A DNA stretch of 64,000 bases from Mycogone perniciosa. Lineage: Eukaryota > Ascomycota > Sordariomycetes > Hypocreales > Hypocreaceae. Made by a program: the position numbers and the translations under genes. This document shows, in pieces, positions 11,603 through 24,347 of the stretch. The DNA lies in NCBI GenBank assembly GCA_025331125.1, contig JAOALB010000018.1, positions 1 to 64,000 on the forward strand, given 5' to 3'. The notes under the pieces are model-generated. The model searched no databases and was not told the origin of the DNA. It saw only the letters and a program-made list of their open reading frames with translations. Within the stretch, counting starts at the first letter, position 1. Each line of letters starts with the position of its first letter.

Positions 11603-11674
11603 GTTGAAGAGTTGAAGGGGAAGAAGGTTGAAGAGTTGAAGGGGAAGAAGGTTGAAGAGTTGAAGGGGAAGAAG
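11603..11674. repeat. Minisatellite, 24-base unit, three perfect copies
   Basis: Three perfect head-to-tail copies of a purine-rich 24-base unit (starting GTTGAAGAGTTGAAGGGG) with no spacers, followed by GTTGATG. Confidence 0.9.
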
Positions 11675-11850
11675 GTTGATGTGTATTAAACTAAAACTAC
11701 TTGCTTATCTTTTATAGCTAAAAAAAAAGTGATGCATGTGTGTTGGGCATGTCAGTTAATCCCGACAAAGCGCCTGATATGACTTCACCCCCGTTCCACC
11801 TTTTCTTGATGTCGCCAAAACCACTGGGGTGATTCTCTCGAGGTTGTTGG

Positions 11851-11892
11851 CTTTAATCAGTCTGCTTTAATCAGTCTACTTTAATCAGTCTG
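11851..11892. repeat. Minisatellite, 14-base unit, three copies
   Basis: Three direct copies of CTTTAATCAGTCTG; the middle copy ends in A instead of G. Confidence 0.9.
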
Positions 11893-13646
11893 CTTATGTG
11901 TCGCATAAAACGGTTACGTAGTCAGTCTGAACACATCACAATAATTGGGCATTCGGGGCACCTGAGTTTCCACTGTATTATGCTGTGATATGTGTGTCTG
12001 TTGACCTCCTCCTTCGTCATAATTGGTTTCCTTCCCAGCCCCTCTGTCGTAGAAAAGAAACGACATGAGTTCTGTCTTATACCTCAGACAATAAATAACA
12101 AACTCCCTTGCATACCCAATTCCTCATTATTCCGACAACAAGACCGACATTATCAGACATGATCATACTCGAAGCGGTAAAAAAGCGAGGATTGGAACAT
12201 TAATGGCATCGTTAAGACCTATCTAAAGAAATGATTAGCGAAATCATGTTCAATATCAGTAACATGCCCAGATCTTCTTGAGGTCGGTAGGGACCATGGC
12301 CTGGTTTATTTCTGGGCTCGACCGTCATTTCTTTTTCCATCTCTTCTCTCTCTCTCTTTGCTTTGAGTTGAAGACTTGGACGACTATATTCAGTGTTCAA
12401 TTGCGTTGGAGATAGCACATGACATCATTTGACGATCAATCACAACCGCAATCGAATGGTCCTCTTTTCATACATTTAGTTCATACTGGCATATGCATGG
12501 GATACCCAATGTGGCAAGTCGCAATTCGGTTGTCACATTCTTACTCATACACTTCGTATATACCTACTTGTACGAGTACGCAAATTCATTGCATCGATAG
12601 TGCGACAAAGCGGGCCTATACTCAGCGGTGCTCTGGGGAAGCTGTATTAGGAACATCCGCCTATCTCGGCTAACAAAAGTCCATTCACTGTAATCAAGAT
12701 TACCGAGAGGATTGTGGCTGGCTGGCGAGTGGATACAAGCTCTTGCAGATGTACAAGTACGGCGCATCGATAACTAGATGTGTTGCTGCCCAACATGGTG
12801 GATGCTTGCAGCAAACGACCATTGCTTTTAATTGGATAGATGTGATGTCTCAAACGCAACACAGGGTGTTGGGCCGCATATATTATCACATATGTCACAT
12901 GTGATGAGCTGAGACATGGGATGTTGCCTCCCGCATGCGCCGTCATTTCATTTACTACTCCGTACATCTTATCTCTAATTCTTCTTTGATCGTTGGTCAT
13001 ATGCTTACATGTGTGTCTAAGCTCCCAGGATTCCCTGCTGCCAAATTACGCATGTATACACCTCCTTGTAAAGGCTGTAGTCGGTGATACCGTACCCGAT
13101 CCTATGGGAGGCCTATGCTGCATCTCGCTTGGCCTTTGCATACAGCTCCCTGTCATCGCCGTGTCTAAGGAGCCAACTGTAGGTAACATAATGACCCTCT
13201 TCTATCCCCAGACAGTTAGGCACAAAGACATCCATGATTCAGGTGATAACAGCAAAAGAAAGGAGTAACGGTTGGCACTCTGCTAAGTTGGTTGAAGGTT
13301 AGCTTTGCATCACTACCATGCAGTCCACATCTATTCCCTACTCCTGTTGCAAGCCTTTAGATCTGGCCCTGCATTGTACCGAAGGTTCTGCAAATGGGCA
13401 CAGCGAATGCCGTGTCCACGTAATATCCCCCCCCCCCTTGCTAGCTGTTTCTCACATTGAGACCACCTCAAGCTACAGAAGAAATGGGCCTAGATAGCAT
13501 TGCGGTCTGGTTGGTAAAGCAGCAAAGAGGAGGTATTCATAAAGAAACAGTTCCCCCTTCACTACTGAATTTGCAGTTCTTCTCACAAGCATATCCCTTG
13601 GAACCTGAAGAAATCTTCAAGACATACCGTATTCAATCGAGCATCA

Positions 13647-16600
13647 ATGGATGGGCAAACAGACATGACGCCAAAGTATGGGCAGCGCACACTGCTGAAC
13701 ATCATCGATGAGTATGCTACCAAAGACCCTACACGTCCTTATTGGTATGAGATGGCTTCCAGCGATCCCAAGGACGGATTTCGGTCTATCACGTTCAAAG
13801 AGGTTTCCAAAGCCATTGACCACCTCGCGCACGAGCTTCTAGAGAGAGACAAAGATGTTATTTTGGCCCCTGATGACTTCCCAACTGTGGCTTATATCGG
13901 ACCAAATGATTTGCGCTACGTGATAGTTTTGTTCGCTTGCGTCAAGGCTCATCGCAAAGCTTTTTTCATATCACCTCGCAATAGCCTCAAGGCCCAAGTA
14001 TCACTACTCCGGGCCACCAATTGCAATCTCATCTTATACGACCAGTCAGTCCACTTGACCGTCCAGCCAGTTCTGGAATCACACCCAATACGGGCTATCA
14101 TCGCCCCGGATCTCAATGTTTGGCTACAATCAGACTCGGCGCCCCTACCATACAACAAGTCCTTTGAAGAGGCAAGATGGGATCCCTTGGCAGTGATGCA
14201 CACAAGTGGCTCCACAGGTATTCCAAAGCCCATTGTTGTTCGTCAAGGCAGCATAGGAATTGCGGACGGTTTGCGATCAAAAGTTCACGATTCCAGTGGC
14301 TTCGCTACTACATGGTCTTACTGGGGCACCACTTGCACGAAGATGTTCGTGCCCATGCCATTGTTTCATATAAGCGGCATTCTCGCATTCGCGATGCTGG
14401 GGATCTACTATGGGTTGGCGCTTGTTGTACCCAACAGACCTTTAACAGCCGAATTGGTCATTGAGTGTCTAGCTTACTCGGGTGCCGATACAGCCTTGCT
14501 GCCGCCTTCAATCGTCGAAGACCTCAGTCGGACTGAGAAAGGAATCGAATCCCTAGTTCGTCTCAAATTAGCCGGTTTTGGTGGAGGTGAGTTGTCTCAT
14601 TCCAAAGCACAAACATGTATGACAGACACTCAGACAATTTAGGGAATTTGGCTCCTGCGGTAGGAAACGCGTTGATAAAACGGGGGGTAAGACTCCTTAA
14701 CGCGATCTCTTCTACCGAGTAAGTTCCCAAGTAATTGGCTGTCACCCTTCTATCTCGAGTCGACAATATAAATACTAACTGAGACCGACACTAACTTGTA
14801 TCTAGAGCGCTACCGTACATCCTGCATTACCAATTCAACCAGGAGCTTTGGCAATACTTCATCTTCAACTCCAAGGATATGGGTGCAGACTTTCGCCTTG
14901 TCTCCAGCGATGAGGGTACCTACGAGTTGCATTTCCGTCGCATCAATCCGGATCCCAAAGAGCCAGGCTTGCAAGCGGTCTTTTACACATTTCCGGAGAA
15001 GAGTGAGTGGTCAACTGGCGATCTATTCAAACCACACCCTACTCTTCCAGACCACTGGATGTATCAAGGTCGAGCCGACAGTATCATCGTTTTCTCCACC
15101 GGTGAGAAGCTGAACCCTGGAACCATAGAAGAGACGGTCTTGGGCCACCCAGACATCAAGGGGGCACTGGTTGTCGGAGCTCAGAGATTCCAGCCAACTC
15201 TGATTTTAGAGCCGGTCGTGACTCCTAAAGACGAAGCCGCGGCAAAGGCTCTCATTGATTCTGTATGGACTGTTATCGAGGAAGTGAACAAGGTTACTGT
15301 CGCACACGGGCGGATTGTCCAGCAACTGGTTGTGCTATCAGACCCAGCCAAGCCCTTCCTGCGTGCCCCGAAAGGCTCATTGCGGCGAGCTGAAACCGTG
15401 AAAGTCTATAAGGATTTCATCGATCAGATATACGAGCAGCATAATCAGAGGCTTGATGTTCAGCAAACAGTTTCAGTTGACCTCGTCAGTAAGGAAATTT
15501 TGACAGTCTCCATCGTTGATGCTATCCTGTCCAAGCTCGGCAATGTTCATGTTCAGCCAGACGTGGATCTCTTCAGCATTGGAATGGATTCCATGCAGAT
15601 CATCACCCTTTCGAAGCTGCTTCGATCGTCATTGGAGGCCGCAGGTGTGGCTACTGACGAAGACACGGTAGCGCCCCGAGTGATCTATTCGAATTCGACA
15701 CCAAGGCGTTTGGCTGAGCACCTTTACTCGATCGCGGTAGTTGGAGTTTCAGGCGAAGATGAAAAGACAAGGGATATCAGAACTCTGTCGGACATGGTGT
15801 CCAAGTACACAGCCGACCTTCCGGAGCCAAACACCAAGCAGTCAGACCCATTGGATGAAGGCCAAACAGTCATTGTGACCGGTACCACTGGGTCATTGGG
15901 AGCCTACATGCTTGACCGTCTCATCTCCAACTCCCGTGTGGCAAAGGTCCTCGCATTTAACCGTGGAGATGACGGCGGTAGCTCTCGACAACCGCCTTTC
16001 AACGCTTCTCGGGGTTTGACTACGGACTTTTCCAAGGTTGAATTCCTCGGCGTGGATCTCTCCCAGCCACTTCTCGGTCTCAGTCAAGCCAAGTACGCTG
16101 AGATTCTAGCAACAGCAGATCGCATCATTCACAGCGCATGGCCAGTCAACTTCAACATCAATGTCGACTCCTTTGAGCCGTATATCCGTGGCGTCCGTCA
16201 TCTGGTTGACTTTTCAAACCAAGCATCCAAACGCGTGCCGATCATCTTCATTTCAAGCATCAGCACTGCAGATAACTGGACGTCCAGTGAGCCGGTTCCT
16301 GAGCAGCGACTCGACGACCTGACTCTGCCATACATGGGTTATGGGCAATCAAAGCTCGCTGGGAGCCTGATCCTAGATGCTGCATCCGAACGTTCGGGAG
16401 TTCCAACGGCAACTATTCGAGTAGGTCAGATCGGAGGGCCACGAGCCAAGGAGGGTATGTGGAACAAGCAAGAATTCATTCCAAGCCTGATTGCAAGTTC
16501 GGTCTACCTAGGAATGCTGCCCGATAGCATGGGTACCTTCGATGTGGTAGACTGGGTGCCAGTGGAGGACGTTGCTGGACTTGTTCTTGATCTTACCGGA

Positions 16601-16972
16601 ATTACCACCACGGTACCATTGTCTAACATTTCTGGATATTTTCATGCCGTGAACCCATCGAAAACAAGCTGGACGGTAATTTCTCAGGTCCTCAAGGACT
16701 ACTATGACGGCCAGATCAAAGAGATTGTTCCCCTTAAGACTTGGCAGGAGGCCTTGGAGAAAAGCGCCAGCAGCGCAACGGTGGATGCGGACAAGAACCC
16801 AGGAATCAAACTCCTTGATACCTACAGAGGAATGGTGAAGGCTCAAGAAATAGGCCTGCGACATGTGTATTTTGACATGGTCAAGACCGTGGCCCACAGC
16901 CCGACGATGAAAGGATTGGGCCCAGTGGACAGGGATCTAATGAAAAATTGGTGCGAGCAGTGGAAGTATTGA
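13647..16972 (+). CDS. NRPS-like adenylate-forming reductase (A-T-R)
   Basis: Such enzymes adenylate a carboxylic acid, load it on a phosphopantetheine arm and release it reductively as an aldehyde or alcohol; the fungal group includes aryl-acid reductases and is related to aminoadipate reductase. Two introns (14587-14642, 14719-14805) give 1060 residues, typical for A-T-R. The adenylation domain is residues 1 to about 510, with core HTSGSTGIPK at 185-194, STGDLF, YQGRADSII, and the region STEALPY rebuilt across intron 2. The carrier domain has LFSIGMDSMQ with the modifiable Ser near 601. The reductase domain has NADP loop TGTTGSLG at 697-704 and the catalytic YGQSK (Tyr 851, Lys 855). There is no condensation domain. 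The start is the first in-frame ATG; a second lies six codons on. It is the core enzyme of the candidate cluster to 28.3 kb; its substrate cannot be read from sequence. Confidence 0.95.
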
Positions 16973-18633
16973 TGTTCAAACATGAAGGTTGAGGGACTGA
17001 GACGAGTTCACAAGACCGTCCGATCAGAATTTTGTCACAGTAGACGAGCTGTCCGTAGGCTTGGTTTGGTTGAATCCCATAGTCATAGTAGAACCTCTAG
17101 AGCAGACCTAATTGTTCGAGCCAATGATTTAGGATGATAATCTTTTTTACTATATTGAATGAACCATCCTTATCTACGTCGGTCCGCATACTACTCGTCT
17201 CTCGGGTTCTGGATCCGCCCCCGAGACTTCAGCCCAAAACAAAAATCCATGCCGGAACGGCCCGGACGGGAACTGTAAACGACATACGAATTTCGGACCG
17301 ATATAGTCGTTACAGAGACAAAACAGATAATAAAGTAAAATAAAAAAGGCATATTAGTGGGATTAGGGATTGACTATAAATTCGGGCTTCCGGAAGTGCC
17401 GGAACCGTCGCCAAAGCCAGTTTACTGCTCATTTATACTCACATTTTCTCGCTTCACAATCGACATGACCGATCCTCCATTACGGGTAATAATATTCTCA
17501 GCTCGCTTCAACCTAGTACAAGTGCATCGGCTTCTAGCAATGGGGTTCTTCTTCGCCCATATAACTTTAGCCAGGTGCCCCTATCCAGGAAGATATGTTC
17601 ACGACAAGATATCTGTGGCACCATATTTTTATTTATCGAGTAGCTCATGAAACCATCTTTGCTTAACGTATAACAACATTAGTTGAACTCGGAATTAGCG
17701 CGGCGGCTGCACTACGATGTCCCCCCTTCGAAGCGGCGTTGCTGGGAATTGAAAGAAGGGCTTGGAGCTTAACCGGCTCTGTAGAACGATAAAAAAAATC
17801 CGTTTGAAAGCAAGGAGTGAAATCAATGTAGAGAGTTAGACAGCCTCAGATTTAGACGAGGGTTGTAGTTGATGCATCCAGTGCGCTGCCTTATTCTTAT
17901 GCTCATCCCGCTTGCAACTTTAAAGACCAAGACTTTTTTTCATGGGAATATTAGGTATATTGGTCGTGGTCCGAGCATCACCGAGACATATCCATGCCAA
18001 CGTTTCTTGAAACTCCTTATAGCGGCAAGCCGATCTACAACCGCAGTGAGAATGCTTATTTTTAGGGTAGAAGTGTATAATTTTAAGAGGGATCAAGATG
18101 GCAGTGCTAGCAATCGACAGAGCTGGAAATGGATACAGTCATCAAGTGGATTTGTCGCGTAGCGCGTCCGTAGAGTCAGCACAATGTCTGATCTAGAATA
18201 CTATTCTCCAAGAACTTATGTCAAATCTGAAGCTTTCTAATCCTGTCAGATATTAGCTCGGGCCTGGTTCAATATGCAGTAATGCATAGATGCGAAGTGG
18301 ACCGTGATTAAGGGTAGGGGTTCGAGGTCACATGTACTACCACTGCTACTATAAAGACGCGTCTGGCTTCCTAGGCCCTACAAATTGGCTGACCGGGAAA
18401 CAATCAGGGTGATGGATAATTGGAATGTCCTTTACGGAGTAGACAATGCCGTGAGACTAGTAGCACTAGCAATAGTAGCAGTACTACCTCATTTTACTAA
18501 CCCATGACTGCAAGGATTAAGTAGCATGTAGGACTATTATTTAATTAAAGGGATAGAAAATGAGGTGGAGCATTGTCATCCGCCAGTTAACTCTTAGGGA
18601 TTACTTACGAGTATGCTACATATCGGTAGTTCT
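16973..18633. other. Intergenic between convergent genes; contains cluster-type palindromes
   Basis: No gene is supported. The stretch is A/T-rich and separates the 3' ends of the NRPS-like and fumarylacetoacetase genes. It contains TCGGTCCGC (17179-17187), CGGCCCG (17258-17264) and a perfect TCGGACCGA (17293-17301), the reverse complement of the sites at 27 kb. An ACTCCGTA word is at 18433-18440 (as TACGGAGT). Confidence 0.5.
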
Positions 18634-20221
18634 CTAGGAGGACAGTGGTCGCGCAGGAATGACAGTTCCTCTCACCTCTCCGAAGCCAATACGAGAGTTG
18701 CCCTGGCCAGCCCAGCCTTCCATGATCACCTCATCGCCATCTTGTATCCATACCAGTTCAGACCCATCATCCAATGGGATCGGACTCTTCCCACCTATAG
18801 TAAGCTCCTGCAAGCACCCGAGTCTTTTACCGCCAAGCTCCGTGTTTCCCGCCGCCTTTGCTTGTTCCTCAGACGAAGAGAGGGTTCCAGATCCGAGAAG
18901 ATCGCCTGCAGAAAGACCGCAGCCCGCTGTCGAATGATGGGCTACCATTTGAAAAGGCGACCAGTGCATGTGTGACGAGTCACTTGTGCCAAGATGTGTT
19001 CTTGAGCCCCCTGTACCTCCTGTCATCTCATCGTTAGTATCCCCAATCAGACGACGTCTATAGAAAGTCGTGTGGTATAACTCACGAGACAAATAAGTTG
19101 ACACCTGGATGGAGACATCGTCATTGGTCTTGTACAAGGACACGGTGGATTCCTTGCCTCCTTCTAAACCAGCAGGCTCAATTTTCACCACTGCTTCGGC
19201 CTCCTCTAGAGCATCCAATGTGACAACCCATGGGGAAATGCTAGTGCCAAAGGCCTTTCCATTGAATGGCCCCAGAGGAAGCATTTCATAAAATTGGATG
19301 TCGCGTGCACTCCAGTCATTGAGAAGCACGAAGCCGAAAACGTGATCCTTTGCATTTTCTGCTGTGACAGTTTGGCCAAATGGAATTTGCCCTGAAATGA
19401 AAATACCCAGCTCCATCTCAAAATCCAGCCTTGTGGACGGAGCAAAGGCGGGTGGGCTACCTGGCTGACTGGGGAAGATTCCCCAGGGACGATTGATCTC
19501 CGTGCCACTGACTACAACAGAGGATGCTCGCCCGTTGTAAGCAATTGGAAGGTTGAAGAAGTTGGGAGGCACTCCTGGGGCACCTGCCAGTCGGCCGACC
19601 TTTTTTCATCTTTAGTTGATGCCATTTGCTGCTGCTAACTTTGACTCACATTTTGAACATGCTCCAAGGCACACATGAAATCACTGAAGCCCTCTACTTT
19701 CAGCGGTAGGTGGGTCGCGACATCAGCCCGAGGGAAAAGAAGGGATGGTTGCTCAGCCTCATCGTAAATGGATGACGCAGGCTCCTCGATCAGCTTCCGG
19801 ATCTGCTTTCGGACCAGACTTCTAGTGTCTCGAGGAAGTGCGGCAAAGGCGTTGAGGGTTTGCTAATGCGCCCAGTTAATCTCAATCGCATTCACGCACA
19901 GACAGATATTGATTGATATTACAATCAGAGGCTCTCACGTTTGCAAATGCTTCGGTTGCGAGTTGAAGTGACTGCTCGAGTTGACACAGCGATTGAAGAT
20001 CGATAACATAGTCTCCAACAGCGACTCCCGGTCGTGCGTCCGGCTATCGTGATTATGCATCAGTCTCAAACCCGGGCATTCCGTTTTCGGAGCTCTTGGA
20101 GAAATTGACTAGGATAGCCTACTCTGTCGTGTGTACTGAAGATTCCGAATGGCAAATTGCTCACGGGGAAAGGTGAGTCCTCTGGAACCGGAAAGGGGTG
20201 AGTGACTATTATCGGTGCCAT
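18634..20221 (-). CDS. Fumarylacetoacetase-family hydrolase
   Basis: Fumarylacetoacetase cleaves the C-C bond of 4-fumarylacetoacetate at the end of tyrosine/homogentisate breakdown. Five exons (introns 20122-20044, 19938-19863, 19649-19600, 19085-19011) give 435 residues, close to the family length. The metal and catalytic residues are in place: Asp129 and His136 in SDFMCALEH, Glu200 and Glu202 in FEMELGIF, Asp234 in LLNDWSARD. The block GRASSVVVSGT and the C-terminal GDLLGSGT are family hallmarks. The N-terminal MAPIIV...FPVSNLPFGIFS is also standard, so the protein looks active. The last intron was placed by matching TYLSR to HMHWSPFQMVAHH. No other tyrosine-pathway gene lies in the window. 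Its setting beside an NRPS-like gene, sharing a promoter region with an MFS transporter, suggests a pathway paralogue rather than the housekeeping copy; that is inference. Confidence 0.93.
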
Positions 20222-20441
20222 TTTTCCTTGTTTTGGGCTTTCTTGCAACTCAGCCGTTTGCTTGGCAAAGGCTGTGAAATAGTGCTGTCTAGAAACTAAA
20301 CGGACATGAGTTACGAAGTTACAATATTGTTCACCCTCTGGCACGCTGGTTAAAACATTTCTACAACATTGTTGGTTCATCGTGGACTGGTTCCGGAAAC
20401 TGAACACGGCATTTAAATCGCGGGTTGTTCGGCCTCAGAGT

Positions 20442-20450
20442 TCGGGCCGA
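20442..20450. promoter_or_regulatory. Palindrome TCGGGCCGA, candidate Zn2Cys6 site
   Basis: Inverted CGG triplets with a one-base spacer (CGG-N-CCG), 221 bases upstream of the fumarylacetoacetase ATG. Confidence 0.45.
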
Positions 20451-21097
20451 ACCTGCCAAGGCCTCTGGTTAACAGGCTAATCTTGAAGCCCCATTTGACG
20501 TAGCAAGCATGTGCGCAACACGACACTATTCATAAGACGCAATAGACTTCTGCCTATAGTAAGTATTTGTAGTCACTGGACTTCAAAGGACTCGTCACCT
20601 CTTGACCCATATATAATGGTTCACCCCCTGGAGCGCCACATTGTGAGACTATAACATTGCGACTTGTACGAAATAGTACTCCGTAACCGAATTTCCAAAT
20701 GTGCTTGTGGGGTATGTGCAGATCACACGACAGCCTGGCGGACTCATCGAATTCCCCCAATCACTAGGGCTTAGTTACGGTGTTCTACCAATAGTACTAC
20801 TACTATTACTACTACTACTACTATGTTTGTGGGGAATTAAGCTCCGTTTCCCCAGCTTTTCCGTGTTTAGTCAAACAAGCTCATTGTTATTGGATTGTTC
20901 GTCCGTGAGTATGATTCCGGACGCCCGTCGATTTCCCCCTACCCCAGGTTTCTCCGCGATTCCCCCTTTAAGATTCGAGCAACACACACAAACATGATGC
21001 CATGCTTAACGGTTAGTAGGCGTAGAGTGATTAATGAAATTCCTTTTGTGTACAGGCTCTTCTGGCATTTCCCATCCCTTCCTCAACTAAAACAGGT

Positions 21098-21151
21098 TCG
21101 GCCCGAGTCACCCTCAAGCACCAACAAAAGACAGGTTGATACACGGTCCGA
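21098..21151. promoter_or_regulatory. Two palindromes, TCGGCCCGA and ACGGTCCGA, candidate Zn2Cys6 sites
   Basis: CGG-N-CCG elements at 21098-21106 and 21143-21151, about 330 and 285 bases upstream of the MFS ATG. The second has one mismatch in the outer flank. Confidence 0.45.
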
Positions 21152-21433
21152 CCCCTGCACTGCATTACAACGTACCATCTCACATTGGAAGGCTAGAACT
21201 ATACCAAATCAAACAATTCCTAGTGCTTACACGCATACCCAATGAAGTGTAAACTATCTCGACACGTTCCATTAATAAACTCCTAGCTGGCCCACTGGTA
21301 AAATGTTTTCTTAGAGTTCGAATGAGAGACAGAGAGAGAGAGAGAGCGCGTGTGTCTTTGTAGGTTGCTTTACATTGACCCTCTCGGTCCCCCTCTATTT
21401 AGACGTGTTGGTTTCACCAGCTGAACGACAACA

Positions 21434-23189
21434 ATGGCTCAACCCGAAAGACAAGATTTGGAGAAGATGAAGGAGGTCTCTCACCACGAAGATGCAGGAC
21501 TTGACGGCGAGGTCGTTCTTTTCGACGAAAACGGCGCCATTCGAAAAATCCCGACACCATCAAAGAGTCCCAATGATCCGCTCAACTTCAGCTTTTGGCG
21601 CCAAAGCCTGCTCATGGGTATCCTCAGTACTTATGGCATTGCAGCATTCGGTGTCATCCAATCCACGCCTTTGTACTTTGACAAGTTGATTCCTTACTAC
21701 ATTCAAGAGACTCACGGTGTATGGCTTACCGCAATTCGTTTGTACCACAACGGTCTCATGGTCTGACATTCGATGTAGCAATTCGATCCCAACCTGATTA
21801 GCCAACTTGCCAGTTATTCTTCCCTTCTCATGGGTATTGGCAATTTCTTCTTCGTTCCGATTTCCTTGGCGTTCGGTCGACGATTTGCGTTCCTGGTCAG
21901 CAACGCTCTCATGATTGGCTCTACTGTGTGGGCCGCTCAGTCGACTACCTTCGAATCCCACCTAGGAGCTCGATGTCTTCAGGGTCTCTCTGGTGGTGTT
22001 TCCGATTGCTTGGTTAGTGATTGGTCTAGGCTGTCTTCTCTCTGATACATGTACTGACTTGTGTCTGCTACAGCTGCCTATCATTATCATTGACATCTCC
22101 TTCCTCCACCAGCGAGGAACTCGTCTCACTACCTACTGGGCCGCTACCGCGATAGGATCGTCAATTCTCCTAGCCGTGGCCCCCTCCGTTGTTAAACATG
22201 CGGGTGGCGATTGGCGGGTGAACTACTACTTCTTCCTGGCCTTCTCTGTCTTCACCTTCGTTCTCGCTTTAGGTTTCCTCCCTGAGACTTTGTTCGACCG
22301 TCCAGCCACTGCCCTCAACGGCCGAATCTTGGTCACCGATGCCTATGGAACCGTCCATAACTTCGCTTCTGCCGAGCAGGCCCACCACGCCGGCTTCACA
22401 GTCACCGAAGAAAGCGCTGATGCTGCCTCTGCTCAGACCTCGAGGCTGAACTTCCTCTCACCTATCAACCTGCAAACTCCCAACCCCATCATGCGGATCC
22501 TCCACTCCTTTAAGGATATTTTCCTCTGCCTTCTTATCCCTGGCACGTTATGGGCCCTCATCCTCAACAGCTTGCTGTTTGCCGCCATCGTTATCCTTAG
22601 CCTGTACTACAGCCGCATCCTTGCCGCGCCGCCGTATCTCTTCGCTGAACAATCTCTGGGTACCGTCCAGATTGGCGCTGCCATTGGTGCTCTCGTTTCC
22701 TTGATCTTCATGAGCCTTACCGCTGAAAGAGCCATCGAATGGCAAACCCGCCGCAACGGTGGTATCCGTGAGCCCGAGTTCAACCTGATTAACTTTGTTG
22801 TTCCCTCTATCGCTGTTTTCGGAGGATTGGTCCTCTATGGTGTTGTCGCTGGTAACCCCACGGAGCACAGCTGGATTGGTATCCATGCTGGCTTCGCTCT
22901 CTACTACTTCGGCTTCACTGCCATCTCTGCTGTCACCTCCATGTGGGTTGCTGAGCTTCTTCCAACTTGGTCTGGTCCTGCCATTGTTCTTTGCTCAGGA
23001 GGTCGAAATGCCATCTCTTTTGGTATGAGTTACAGCTTTGACAATTGGGTCGACTCCATGGGCTTCCAATCCGCCCATATTATGCTCGGTGGCTTGATGC
23101 TGGCGGTCATGGTTCTGGGAATTCCGGTCTATCTCTTCAACAGATACTTGAGGAGGATCACATCCGAGCTGGTGGCCAAGCTGGGCTAA
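21434..23189 (+). CDS. Major facilitator superfamily transporter
   Basis: Three exons (introns 21719-21778 and 22013-22073, both in phase 0) give 544 residues. The cytosolic N-terminus contains the common fungal start KSPNDPLNFSFWRQ, which precedes the first membrane helix in drug:H+ antiporter-like carriers. About twelve hydrophobic helices follow in two blocks, with a hydrophilic central loop around GRILVTDAYGTVHNFASAEQ. A short basic tail ends the protein. It probably sits in the plasma membrane and moves a small metabolite by proton exchange. Its place between a fumarylacetoacetase paralogue and a Zn2Cys6 regulator, with candidate regulator sites in its promoter, suggests export or uptake of the cluster's compound. 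The substrate cannot be inferred from sequence. Confidence 0.9.
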
Positions 23190-24347
23190 GCTGTTATACA
23201 ATAACGTGTTCGTTGCCAACTTACGAACTGATGACCATGTTAATCGGGAACGCGTGGACATAATTGTAAATTTTGTTAGGTAAGAAGATTAGCGCAATAT
23301 ACAGAGTCGTTGTTTGACACTGGATTTTCCCTATAGAGACACTGTGAATGTCTAACAGACTATAACACAGTCCTTATATATCAACCTCGCCCGTTGCCCC
23401 TTGCATCTATGCATGATCATTTATACAATCGCGCCTCCTGGGTAAGCACTGATCTACGGAATGTCTAGACACCCACGCAAACCAAATTTACCTTTCTAAA
23501 TTCTGTGATGACTAAACACAGTTTCTTGTTTATAGTCTAGGGGAATAGACTAAAACATATTTATTCAACAAATTTATACATTTTTGCAGGTGTGTATTAT
23601 TCCTATGTTCTTGTGTGTTATGAAACCTCTCACTGTTACCGATCGTCTCATCTCAGCAAAAAGCTTCAACGCACCATACTGAATGATAAGAAGATGGTGG
23701 CATCTATAGTTTTTCCAGATAGTGCAGGACAACAGTGACCCGAGTCCTCCTTTTCTATTCCCAATGCTTATGTGGTTCTTTTTATCATAGTATCTTTTGG
23801 CGATTGGCCTAATAGGACAGAGACCAAGACACCGTATAATCTCACGAAATTGACGAAATTGAAGCCGTCGCCAGAGCAGTATACTCCGTAGTCAGTGGTA
23901 AGATGAAAATTAGCCTCGTCTAATTCACCGGCTTAGGCCTATCTGGTGATAGTATACTCTGTACTACTCCGTACTAAGAGGTAATAAGCATCTCACCGGC
24001 TTTGATTTACCAGAAATCACTGTTCCACGTGACTTCTAGAAACCTCAGTGAGATCTACGGACTTGAGAGAGGATGAAAGTAGACTCCTCATAACATGGAA
24101 TTAGCTACTATGTATATTAAAACAATCTTTCTGTCTTATGTCTATCACTCCCAGGTTAAATCGTTGCTAGGCACTCATACTCAAGCATGTATTGTAGTAC
24201 ATCTCACCCTACGTTGACGTGTGGAGCTGAACCCGTGTTCTTCGGTCGAATGGTCCAAGTTGGTGTTCATTCGTAACCATCATCCATTTGAAACAGCCTT
24301 TCTGTCATTCTAGCAGAATAGAAAGTTAAATCTTGAAATCGGTAAGT
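23190..24347. other. Intergenic, no gene seen
   Basis: A/T-rich stretch between the 3' ends of the transporter and regulator genes. It contains ACTCCGTA at 23883-23890 and 23966-23973 and nothing else that I can support. Confidence 0.5.

Larger units (their letters stand above)
10124..13646. other. 3.5 kb gene-poor region
   Basis: No coding gene is supported. The stretch holds the metallo-hydrolase promoter, the tRNA-like relic, two minisatellites (listed separately), ACTCCGTA words at 11102 and 12957, a CT-rich run near 12340-12360 and a poly-C run near 13428-13438. The last several hundred bases must contain the promoter of the NRPS-like gene. No TATA box stands out there. Confidence 0.5.
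20222..21433. promoter_or_regulatory. Shared divergent promoter region, fumarylacetoacetase / MFS
   Basis: The two genes diverge from this 1.2 kb stretch. It holds TCGGGCCGA (20442-20450), TCGGCCCGA (21098-21106) and ACGGTCCGA (21143-21151), variants of the palindrome found three times at the regulator gene. A (CTA)n-type microsatellite lies near 20796-20823 and a GA-rich run near 21330-21346, about 90 bases before the MFS start. An ACTCCGTA word is at 20678-20685. No other gene is seen. Confidence 0.55.

Noticed and set aside
11603..11674. CRISPR-like array
   Set aside because: The repeats are directly adjacent with no spacers, and the genome is fungal.
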